A DNA stretch of 5,813 nt from assembly GCA_946887025.1 (NCBI GenBank), contig CAMPJY010000152.1, positions 1-5,813 of the forward strand, written 5' to 3'. The notes below the pieces were generated by a model. It worked only from the letters and a program-made list of their open reading frames with translations. It was not told the origin of the DNA and made no database searches. Below are positions 1 to 5,683 of this stretch, one piece after another (the first letter of the stretch is position 1; every line of letters begins with the position of its first letter). A program made the position numbers and the translations under genes. This DNA is from an uncultured Salinimicrobium sp. (lineage in GTDB: Bacteria > Bacteroidota > Bacteroidia > Flavobacteriales > Flavobacteriaceae).

Positions 1-1025
1 CCGACATAAGTCTGGTCTCCCCAGTAGGTAGGGGCCGAGCTGGCAAAATCAGCCGCCTGCGAAGGGCTGGCACCAAGATTAAGTAGGGCTTTATACATTT
101 CTGAATCCTTTCCAAGCTCTTCAGCGCTGGACCCACCCATAAACCTCGGAATGAACAGGTTAAAGGTCTCCATGATCCCGTAACTGTACTCCGTGATGTA
201 TTCATAGCTCAAACCACTGTCGGGGGCTTCAGATCCATCAGGGGTTATTGTAAGTCCAGACTCTCCACGGGTACTGAAAGCAGTATATTCCTGGGTAGCC
301 AGCAGATTGGTGGCATTCGCCCCTATTGCCAGCAGCACCGCCACCACCATCACGCCCAGGGATTTAAAAAATGCGGGCAAGGCCTTCTTTCTGAAGGCAT
401 CAACAAGATATACTATTCCCAAAACAATCACCAGCAGCAACAAATAATAGGTCATCTGGAAGTGATTGGCGCCTATTTCCAGGGCCATCCCAAATGCAAG
501 CAGCAAAAAGCCCCAAATGTATTTCTGCCTGAAACAGAGAATGATTCCCCCCAGCACCCACGGCATATAGGCTATGGCGTGAGCCTTGGCATTGTGCCCC
601 ACCCCCAGGATAATGATGAGATAGGTGGAGAATCCAAAAGCCAGGGCTCCAAGGAAGGCCAGTTTATAATCAATTTTGAGAACAAGAAGGAGTATATACA
701 GTCCAATGAAATACAGGAACAGGTAGTCTGCCGGCCTGGGCAGGAACCTCAGGGCATGGTCCAGATCTTTTATGTAATTGTGAGGATAATGGGCTCCTAA
801 CTGATAGGTCGGCATCCCCCCAAAAGCTGCATCCGTCCAGTAGGGCTCCTCCCCTGTCTCCGCGCGGAATTCTGTCTGCTGCCGGGACATCCCGATATAC
901 TGGGCGATGTCACTCTGGAAGATCTCCTTCCCCTGTAGCACTGGACTGAAATAGGCTAAAGCAATTACGATAAAGCCAATAAGAACGAGGAAATGCGGAA
1001 GAAGCTTCTTCAGAAAACCGGTCAT
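1..1025 (-). CDS. YfhO-family GT-C-type integral membrane protein, N-terminal 341 residues (C-terminus beyond left edge)
   Basis: The leftward frame stays open from an ATG at 1025-1023 to the window edge, so about 341 residues are visible and the C-terminal part is missing. Seen: a first membrane helix at about residues 8-28, then an extracytoplasmic loop with QSDIAQYIGM (Asp39) and WTDAAFGGMPTYQ (residues 63-75). About six more hydrophobic segments follow between residues 100 and 240, and then a soluble-looking stretch. Family knowledge: bacterial YfhO proteins have a GT-C glycosyltransferase-like fold in which an acidic residue in the first outer loop is thought to be catalytic, and they are linked to sugar transfer onto cell-envelope polymers. 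Bacteroidota homologs are usually 800 residues or more, so most of the protein is outside. The start is preceded by an A/T-rich stretch without a Shine-Dalgarno, as is common in this phylum. It lies 23 bp after the DUF4834-like gene, probably in the same operon. The family call is firm; the exact substrate is unknown. Confidence 0.85.
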   Translation of the reverse strand, partial: MTGFLKKLLPHFLVLIGFIVIALAYFSPVLQGKEIFQSDIAQYIGMSRQQTEFRAETGEEPYWTDAAFGGMPTYQLGAHYPHNYIKDLDHALRFLPRPADYLFLYFIGLYILLLVLKIDYKLAFLGALAFGFSTYLIIILGVGHNAKAHAIAYMPWVLGGIILCFRQKYIWGFLLLAFGMALEIGANHFQMTYYLLLLVIVLGIVYLVDAFRKKALPAFFKSLGVMVVAVLLAIGANATNLLATQEYTAFSTRGESGLTITPDGSEAPDSGLSYEYITEYSYGIMETFNLFIPRFMGGSSAEELGKDSEMYKALLNLGASPSQAADFASSAPTYWGDQTYV

Positions 1026-1048
1026 ATATTTATAATTTGGTTGGGAAA

Positions 1049-1318
1049 TTAATCAATTTCTTCGTAATCAATATATTCTCCCACCTCATTGTTGGACTTT
1101 TTACGTTTTGCGGGCTTCTTATTCAAGGAAGTGGTATCCGGGGTTTTCTGCTGCTGATTAAACTGCCCGAACTTCTTCTCGAACTGTTTCCCCACTCTCT
1201 TCAGGAAATACCTCAGGAGGATGGGGCCAAACCAGCGAATTAATATTTTGAATCCGAAGTAAACAAGAAGGATTATCAGGATCACTTCCAGTACATCAGA
1301 AAAGGCAGCTTCAGACAT
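1049..1318 (-). CDS. DUF4834-like small membrane-anchored protein
   Basis: This 89-residue protein has one hydrophobic helix at about residues 8-30. A basic, Gln-rich segment follows (about 36-60), then a Lys/Pro-rich linker (67-75, KKPAKRKKS), and it ends in the acidic tail GEYIDYEEID. Layout and tail match what I recall of the Flavobacteriia-specific DUF4834 family, whose function is not known. The N-terminal helix with a positive cytoplasmic-type flank suggests an inner-membrane anchor with a short cytosolic tail. The ATG at 1318-1316 follows an A-rich stretch typical of Bacteroidota start regions. It lies 23 bp upstream of the YfhO-family gene on the same strand, so co-transcription is likely and a role in envelope glycan or lipid assembly is possible, but that is inference from position only. 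Confidence 0.8.
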   Translation of the reverse strand: MSEAAFSDVLEVILIILLVYFGFKILIRWFGPILLRYFLKRVGKQFEKKFGQFNQQQKTPDTTSLNKKPAKRKKSNNEVGEYIDYEEID

Positions 1319-1393
1319 TCTAAATTTTTGTGTAAAATTACTACTCTACTTAAAGAAAACCATGATTGTACCGGAGAAAAATAGGAAAATATC

Positions 1394-1401
1394 TATATTT
1401 G
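1394..1401 (+). promoter_or_regulatory. Possible Bacteroidota -7 element for the beta-barrel gene
   Basis: TATATTTG matches the TAnnTTTG -7 consensus of the Bacteroidota primary sigma factor and lies 22 bp before the start codon at 1424. The nearest upstream TTG (1366-1368) is 25 bp away, wider than the usual 19-21, so the -33 box is weak or missing. Transcription would start near 1407 and give a very short leader. Confidence 0.35.
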
Positions 1402-1423
1402 AGGAAACCAATCCTGCGAAAGT

Positions 1424-2326
1424 ATGAGATCCTGCTCTGCCCTTTTCCTGTTCTTTTTCCTCGGAATTTTCACTTCTTATGCCCAATATACCGAAACCAT
1501 CAATTCCAACAGGCCCGGGAACTCCCAAGGAGCGTTTTCAGTAGGAACCGGGGTACTTCAATTGGAAGCCGGAGGGACTTTTGGAAAAGATGAACATGCA
1601 CTTTTAAAAACCGAGACACAGAACTGGGGGATCGACTATGCATTGAGATTCGGGCTCTTGTTTGAAGAACTGGAAATAAGCCTCATGGGGAATTTCCTTT
1701 CAGAAACAGTTGATTATACCACCGGCGGAAGCAGTCAGAATTACAACATCCGCAACTTTGAATACAATACTTTCGGGGTAAAATACCTGCTGTATGACCC
1801 CTACAAAAACGCGGGGGAAAAGAAGCCGAACCTGTACAGCTGGAGGGCCAACCAGCGATTTGACTGGTCCCAGCTGATCCCTGCAGTTTCTCTGTATGCT
1901 GGGGCTAACTTTACCCTTGCGGATGACAACCCATACCTCTATCCCGGAGAGGCTAAATTCTCGCCCAAGGTGGCTCTCATCTCGCAGAACAACTGGTCTG
2001 GGGGCTGGGTTTTCGTAATTAATCTTATTGCTGATAAAATCGGACAGGAATATCCCTCCTACGCCGGAATTGTGACCCTCACCCACTCGTTCAGCCCGAA
2101 ATTTGCCGCTTTCGGGGAATTCCAGTCTATCATCGGGGACCTTTACAGCGATGAAATAGGGCGTGCCGGTCTGGCTTACCTCTTTCACAAGAACTTCCAA
2201 CTGGACGTCTCAGGGCTGCTGAATTTCAAGGATACCCCTTCCCGCTGGCAGGCGGCCTTCGGCCTCTCCTACAGGTTGGATATGCATTCGCAGGACCAGT
2301 ATCTGGAACAGCAGGAGGAACTTTAA
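1424..2326 (+). CDS. Outer-membrane beta-barrel 'transporter' family protein (phenol MetA degradation-like)
   Basis: This 300-residue protein has a clear signal peptide: basic start, Phe/Leu-rich core at residues 6-16, and probable cleavage after SYA (position 20) before QYTE. The mature N-terminus has NSNRPGNSQGAFSVGTGVLQ, the layout seen at the start of the 'transporter' family assigned to the phenol MetA degradation-like Pfam group (PF13557), where a short R-P motif leads into the first beta strand (VLQLEAGG). Alternating hydrophobic and polar strands run to LSYRLD near residue 284, followed by a charged tail rich in Gln and Glu. Family knowledge: these are outer-membrane barrels with no proven substrate; the name does not prove phenol catabolism, and nothing nearby suggests it. 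The gene is divergent from the DUF4834/YfhO pair and convergent with the UpxY gene, 18 bp away. The start is set by the signal peptide. Confidence 0.75.
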   Translation: MRSCSALFLFFFLGIFTSYAQYTETINSNRPGNSQGAFSVGTGVLQLEAGGTFGKDEHALLKTETQNWGIDYALRFGLLFEELEISLMGNFLSETVDYTTGGSSQNYNIRNFEYNTFGVKYLLYDPYKNAGEKKPNLYSWRANQRFDWSQLIPAVSLYAGANFTLADDNPYLYPGEAKFSPKVALISQNNWSGGWVFVINLIADKIGQEYPSYAGIVTLTHSFSPKFAAFGEFQSIIGDLYSDEIGRAGLAYLFHKNFQLDVSGLLNFKDTPSRWQAAFGLSYRLDMHSQDQYLEQQEEL

Positions 2327-2344
2327 ATCGAACTAAAGAAAAGA

Positions 2345-2818
2345 TCAGAGTACATCCTTTACCCGGGTGGTTATTACAAAACCCAGGGATTCCAGCACCA
2401 GCTTGACTTCTTTTTTCCCAACTTCCTGCACTATTCCCGATTTACCTTTCAGCGCCCCATTATGGATCTTTACCTGATCCCCGGGACTGAGGGAATGCAC
2501 CTGAATATCTTCAAACGAATCGTCACTGAGCCAGTTTTTTATGGTCTCTATCTCCTGATCTTTCACCACCGCAGGTTTGCCTAACCAGGTAAGATATCGC
2601 ACGACCGACGGGACATTGAAAACAGTATTCCTGTCAGGTTCATTAAGTCGGACGAATATATAAGATTTAAAAAGCGGGGTTTTGATCTTCTTCGTCCTAT
2701 CGGACCACTGCCGTATCTCCGTAATCTGGGGACAGTAGACTTCAATCCCCATTTTTTCTAGCTCCCCGGCAGATTTCTGCTCCGCTTTGGGCCTGGTGTA
2801 CAGTACATACCACTTCAT
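2345..2818 (-). CDS. UpxY-type transcription antiterminator (specialised NusG paralog)
   Basis: This 157-residue protein has the NusG N-terminal (NGN) fold signature: MKWYVLYTRPKAEQK at the start, YCPQ at 28-31, then TPLFKSYIFVR at 47-57 and VPSVVRYLTWLGKPA at 69-83. A C-terminal KOW domain follows at about 111-140 (SPGDQVKIHNGALKGKSGIV). Length and order fit UpxY-family proteins of Bacteroidota, which bind elongating RNA polymerase and let it read through long operons, usually for capsule or exopolysaccharide synthesis. The housekeeping NusG is normally longer and sits near secE and rplK, which are absent here. Unusually, UpxY genes tend to open a polysaccharide operon, but this one converges on the beta-barrel gene 18 bp downstream, so no target operon lies in cis. 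It may act in trans or be a remnant of a rearranged locus. The ATG at 2818-2816 fits the conserved N-terminus, so the start is secure. Confidence 0.85.
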   Translation of the reverse strand: MKWYVLYTRPKAEQKSAGELEKMGIEVYCPQITEIRQWSDRTKKIKTPLFKSYIFVRLNEPDRNTVFNVPSVVRYLTWLGKPAVVKDQEIETIKNWLSDDSFEDIQVHSLSPGDQVKIHNGALKGKSGIVQEVGKKEVKLVLESLGFVITTRVKDVL

Positions 2819-2962
2819 TAAAACCTATACTTTTCTGGTTAAACTTTAGCCATTCCAAGCCAGACCCTGTGGGTTTTGCTCGGAAATATTTGGTCTATTT
2901 TGCTAAAATTCTTTAGTAGGGGTGGAAGAAGCAAAATTTCGCTGAAAAATCAACCTCTCAGC
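2819..2962 (-). promoter_or_regulatory. Long 5' leader of the upxY-type gene with inverted repeats
   Basis: If transcription begins just after the -7 box at 2968, the leader is about 140 nt. Short inverted repeats seen by eye are GCTGA/TCAGC (2941-2945 with 2958-2962), ATTTTGC/GCAAAAT (2897-2903 with 2931-2937), an inner CTAAA/TTTAG hairpin (2903-2907 with 2912-2916) and AGACC/GGTCT (2862-2866 with 2892-2896). Each is weak alone. In Bacteroides the 5' leader is needed for UpxY action, so a structured leader here could be an autoregulation site, which is inference. Confidence 0.3.
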
Positions 2963-2967
2963 TACTG

Positions 2968-2998
2968 CAAATATATCCAAATATAAAGAGGCAGACAA
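2968..2998 (-). promoter_or_regulatory. Bacteroidota-type promoter for the upxY-type gene
   Basis: Read leftward, TTG (2998-2996) is followed after 20 bp by TATATTTG (2975-2968), a full match to TAnnTTTG with normal spacing. A second TATATTTG lies 10 bp upstream (2985-2978) but its nearest upstream TTG pairs with it less well (17 bp from the TTTTTTG run). The duplicated -7 box may allow two start sites. Confidence 0.5.
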
Positions 2999-3062
2999 GT
3001 CTCAAAAAATCCCCATCTTTTCAGGTTCCATAGAGGATTGGCTTAAAATTTTAGTAATTTTA

Positions 3063-3108
3063 TATCCGGATTAGATTCTATCCGAAAACCGGGTTTCATC
3101 CGGTTTCG
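3063..3108 (+). promoter_or_regulatory. Overlapping palindromes before pncB (possible operator or attenuator)
   Basis: ATCCGGAT at 3064-3071 is a perfect 8-bp palindrome. A hairpin follows with arms CGAAAACCGG (3083-3092) and CCGGTTTCG (3100-3108), 9 pairs with one bulged A and a 7-nt loop. The arm CCGGAT (3066-3071) can also pair with ATCCGG (3098-3103), which would exclude the hairpin. The element ends 20 bp before the pncB start, so it could be a DNA operator or an RNA switch. It matches no NAD riboswitch I know, and no T-run follows it, so it is not a normal terminator. Confidence 0.35.
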
Positions 3109-3128
3109 CAACTAAAACCAATTAGGAC

Positions 3129-4544
3129 ATGCTTGACTTTACGGGCAGCTATACCGATCAATATCAACTTGCCATGGGGCAGGTTTATTTTTTAAAAAAG
3201 GAAAAGAACAACCGCGCCACTTTCGATTATTTCTTCAGGAAGCTGCCCTTTAAAGGCGGATTCGCCGTCTTCGCAGGCCTTGAAAACCTGCTGGAGATCC
3301 TCGAAAATCTGGCCTTTGACGAAAAGGATCTCGCTTTATTAGAAAAGGAAGGCTTTCATCCGGAATACCTGGAGTACCTGAAAAATTTCAAATTCTCAGG
3401 CAACATTTACAGTATGCGGGAGGGGGAAGTGGTTTTTCATACCGAACCCATTGTTCGTGTGGAAGCCAATATCATAGAGGCGCAGATCATCGAGACGCTG
3501 CTATTGAATCTTTTGAACTTCCAGACCCTGATAGCCACCAAAGCCAGGCGGATCGCCCTGCAGGCCGAGGGGAAGATACTGATAGACTTCGGACTTCGAA
3601 GGGCTCAGGCAACCGGGGGCTATTACGCCAGCCGGGCCACGGTGATAGGTGGATTCCACGCCACCAGCAATACCCGCGCGGGAAGGGATTTCGGCATTCC
3701 CGTATCGGGGACTATGTCTCACTCCTTCATTCAGAGTTATGAGGATGAGCTATCCGCATTCAGGGATTTCGCAATGATTAACCCGGAGAACTCGGTGTTA
3801 CTGGTGGATACCTACAACACCCTTAAAAGTGGCGTTCCAAATGCCATAATTGTTGGAAAGGAAATGGAGGAGCGAGGAGAGAAATTAAAGGCGATCCGAC
3901 TGGATAGCGGGGATCTTGCATATCTGGCTCGCCGTGCCCGGCAGATGCTGGATCAGGCAGGCTTACAGCATGTAAAGATCTCCGCTTCCAACCAGCTCGA
4001 TGAATTCCTTATAAAAAGTCTGCTGGAACAGGAGGCCCCAATCGATATCTTTGGAGTGGGAACCAATCTTGTAACCGGAAAACCCGATGCAGCCCTTGAT
4101 GGCGTCTACAAACTCTCCCAGTTTGACGACCGTCCCAGCATTAAACTTTCAGAAACCATAGCCAAGGTGACCCTGCCTCACAAAAAGCAAGTCTTCAGAA
4201 TATTAGACGACAAAGGCCATTTCACCGGCGCCGATGTAATAACCGTTGCCGACGAAAATCCGCCCTTAAAGATGCTCCACCCCTTCGATCCCCTGAAGAC
4301 CCTTTCTTTTGAAGATTGCGAAAAGGAGCCGTTGTTACACCCGGTGATGGAAAATGGGAAAAGAACCACCACCCCTCAGTCCCTGGCAGAAATAAAAGCC
4401 TACAGCGAGGCCAGACTGGAAAAACTTCCCATGGAATACAAACGTTTCTTTAACCCCCATATCTACAAAATAGGACTCAGCGAACAGCTGAAAATGGAAA
4501 GAGATAAAATCCTGAAAGCCCATAAAATGGATACCGCCTTATGA
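3129..4544 (+). CDS. pncB: Nicotinate phosphoribosyltransferase
   Basis: This 471-residue enzyme (EC 6.3.4.21) joins nicotinate and PRPP to give nicotinate mononucleotide, with ATP hydrolysis, in the cytosol. Seen: the N-terminal DFTGSYTDQYQLAMGQVYF, matching the D-x-Y family start; FGLRRAQ at 154-160; GGFHATSNTRAGRDFGIP at 174-191; GTMSHSF at 194-200, where His198 corresponds to the histidine phosphorylated in the family; the phosphate-binding IRLDSGDL at 256-263; and GVGTNLVTG at 309-317. Length fits the longer bacterial subgroup (E. coli PncB is about 400 residues). The N-terminus is not that of nicotinamide phosphoribosyltransferase (NadV/NAMPT). The stop overlaps the pncA start by four bases (ATGA), so the two are translated together from one message. 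All key motifs look intact. Confidence 0.95.
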   Translation: MLDFTGSYTDQYQLAMGQVYFLKKEKNNRATFDYFFRKLPFKGGFAVFAGLENLLEILENLAFDEKDLALLEKEGFHPEYLEYLKNFKFSGNIYSMREGEVVFHTEPIVRVEANIIEAQIIETLLLNLLNFQTLIATKARRIALQAEGKILIDFGLRRAQATGGYYASRATVIGGFHATSNTRAGRDFGIPVSGTMSHSFIQSYEDELSAFRDFAMINPENSVLLVDTYNTLKSGVPNAIIVGKEMEERGEKLKAIRLDSGDLAYLARRARQMLDQAGLQHVKISASNQLDEFLIKSLLEQEAPIDIFGVGTNLVTGKPDAALDGVYKLSQFDDRPSIKLSETIAKVTLPHKKQVFRILDDKGHFTGADVITVADENPPLKMLHPFDPLKTLSFEDCEKEPLLHPVMENGKRTTTPQSLAEIKAYSEARLEKLPMEYKRFFNPHIYKIGLSEQLKMERDKILKAHKMDTAL

Positions 4545-5149
4545 AAACCCTAATATTAATTGATGTTCAGAATGATTTTATGCCCGGTGGTTCCCTGGCC
4601 GTGCCGCAGGGCAATGAAATAATTCCTGTTATTAATGCCATGCTGCCAGAATTCGACCTGGTGGTCGCCACGCAGGACTGGCATCCGGCGACTCACAAGA
4701 GTTTTGCCTCCAATCATGAAGGCAGAGAGGTTTTCGAAACCATAGACCTCAATGGGCTTGAGCAGAAGCTCTGGCCCGACCACTGCGTACAAAACACTCC
4801 CGGGGCAGAATTTCACCCCGACCTCAAATCAGGCCCAATTGAGGCGATCTTCAGAAAAGGCATGGATCCTGAAATTGACAGCTACAGCGGCTTCTACGAC
4901 AATGGACATAGAAAGACCACAGGTCTTGCCGGATACCTGAAGGAAAAAGGCGCCAAGGAATTATACTTCTGCGGCCTGGCTGCAGACATCTGTGTCTATT
5001 TCACCCTGATCGATGCGCTGAAGGATGGCTTCAAAGCGACCCTCATAGAAGATGCCTCCAAAGCCCTGGATGTGGAAGGATTTGAAAACCTGAAGAAGAC
5101 GATCAGAGAAAAAGGAGCTGAAATCATAACTTCAAATGAATTGCAGTAA
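4541..5149 (+). CDS. pncA: Nicotinamidase
   Basis: This 202-residue cytosolic hydrolase (EC 3.5.1.19) deamidates nicotinamide to nicotinate, which the upstream enzyme then uses. The cysteine-hydrolase triad is complete: Asp8 in LIDVQNDF, Lys106 in FRKGMD, and Cys151 in CGLAADICV. The metal site is also present as Asp46 and His48 in TQDWHP and His81 in WPDHC. The spacing matches E. coli PncA (D10, K111, C156), and the length is normal. The ATG at 4541 overlaps the pncB stop (ATGA), so reinitiation by the same ribosome is likely and explains the lack of a separate ribosome-binding site. Pyrazinamide is a known alternative substrate of PncA enzymes. The pair gives nicotinamide recycling by the deamidating route in place of direct NAMPT salvage. 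Confidence 0.95.
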   Translation: MKTLILIDVQNDFMPGGSLAVPQGNEIIPVINAMLPEFDLVVATQDWHPATHKSFASNHEGREVFETIDLNGLEQKLWPDHCVQNTPGAEFHPDLKSGPIEAIFRKGMDPEIDSYSGFYDNGHRKTTGLAGYLKEKGAKELYFCGLAADICVYFTLIDALKDGFKATLIEDASKALDVEGFENLKKTIREKGAEIITSNELQ

Positions 5150-5175
5150 TTAACATCCTTTCAATAAGTTAAAAT

Positions 5176-5235
5176 AAATATTCGTGAATTCAGGGCACTA
5201 ACTATACCCCCTGAAAAATATTCGTGGATTCGTGG
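5176..5235. repeat. Two diverged copies of a short intergenic repeat, 40 bp apart
   Basis: AAATATTCGTGAATTC (5176-5191) and AAATATTCGTGGATTC (5216-5231) agree at 15 of 16 bases and start exactly 40 bp apart. Each is itself a tandem of an 8-bp unit: ATTCGTGG occurs twice back to back at 5220-5235, and the first copy reads ATTCGTGA then ATTCAGGG. Weaker similarity continues into C-rich stretches after each copy. It sits between the convergent pncA and four-helix membrane protein genes. Confidence 0.6.
5189..5215. terminator. Weak stem-loop between convergent genes, possible terminator
   Basis: TTCAGGG (5189-5195) and CCCTGAA (5209-5215) form a perfect 7-bp stem with a 13-nt loop. Rightward it is followed by an A-rich run, not T-rich. 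Read leftward it leads into a moderately T-rich stretch, so it would fit the four-helix membrane protein gene better than pncA. The loop is large and the stem short, so this is tentative. Confidence 0.25.
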
Positions 5236-5260
5236 CTACACCCTCCCCCATTTGCCATAA

Positions 5261-5683
5261 TCAGCGTTTCCTCGTAAACCACCACACCCCCGCCTGAAGG
5301 AACCCCGTCAGTACCGCAGAGACCACAATATTAAGCACCGCCGTAAAAACCCCCAGGGTATACTCATCCTCAAAAGCAGAGGGCAGTTGAAAGAGATTGA
5401 ACATCATTTGAGTATATGTCCCGAAAAGGCAAAAGCAGATAAATAAGAACCCATAGGTCAGCGTGAAGATCAGGTTCCGCCTCTGTGTCCATTTATAATA
5501 AATTGCCAGCCCAGCCAGAAATATCCAGCTGATCCAGATACTCACCTGAAACGCCAATAACGTTTCCTGCACCTGCTCCAGGCTTGTTCCCGCAGAAATT
5601 GCCTGATCCAACCGGAAAAGTGTGACCAGAGGATAGATCAGGATGAGCCCGACTATCAGGAGAATGACGACCTTTTTGTTCAT
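5261..5683 (-). CDS. Unrecognised four-helix membrane protein
   Basis: I do not recognise this 140-residue protein. Four hydrophobic helices are visible at about residues 5-23, 44-63, 70-90 and 109-135. A polar loop with an acidic and Gln-rich stretch (SLEQVQETL, 34-42) follows helix 1, a basic KWTQRRN turn (64-70) separates helices 2 and 3, an acidic FEDEYT loop (104-109) precedes helix 4, and the end is basic (FTRKR). By the positive-inside rule the 64-70 turn and the C-terminus are cytoplasmic. Helix 3 has two cysteines (FICFC). The ATG at 5683-5681 starts MNKK followed directly by the hydrophobic core, a normal start. The gene converges on pncA with 111 bp between them. Its start may overlap an upstream frame by ATGA (see the right-edge entry). 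No function can be inferred. Confidence 0.7.
   Translation of the reverse strand: MNKKVVILLIVGLILIYPLVTLFRLDQAISAGTSLEQVQETLLAFQVSIWISWIFLAGLAIYYKWTQRRNLIFTLTYGFLFICFCLFGTYTQMMFNLFQLPSAFEDEYTLGVFTAVLNIVVSAVLTGFLQAGVWWFTRKR

Larger units (their letters stand above)
2819..3128. other. 310-bp intergenic region between divergent upxY-type and pncB genes
   Basis: No credible open reading frame was found here. It is more A/T-rich than its flanks. The left part is the promoter and leader of the upxY-type gene, described separately. The right end (3063-3108) holds overlapping palindromes just before pncB. I could not find a full TAnnTTTG element for pncB; the closest is TAATTTTA at 3055-3062, seven of eight fixed and free positions with the last base wrong and no well-spaced TTG. 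Confidence 0.7.

Noticed and set aside
462..800. A rightward 112-codon open frame
   Set aside because: It lies antisense to the YfhO-family frame, which is open for more than 340 codons and has family motifs; the rightward peptide has no features of its own.
1700..2200. A 166-codon leftward open frame inside the beta-barrel gene
   Set aside because: It is the complement of a gene with a signal peptide and barrel-like strands, and its own protein has no recognisable features; it is a shadow frame.
1424..2326. Phenol degradation function for the barrel protein, from its family name
   Set aside because: No catabolic gene is nearby and the family name derives from a distant member; only an outer-membrane barrel can be supported.
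2321..2338. CTTTA/TAAAG stem in the 18-bp gap between convergent genes as a shared terminator
   Set aside because: Only five A/T-rich pairs with an 8-nt loop and no T-run; too weak to support.
2958..2971. GCAGTAGC, read leftward, one base from the core of the ops element (GCGGTAGC) used by RfaH
   Set aside because: It lies at or just before the predicted transcription start, so it is barely transcribed, and UpxY proteins are not known to use the ops sequence; probably chance.
3129..4544. Annotation as nicotinamide phosphoribosyltransferase (NAMPT/NadV)
   Set aside because: The N-terminus, the GTMSHSF motif and the overlap with a nicotinamidase gene fit nicotinate phosphoribosyltransferase.
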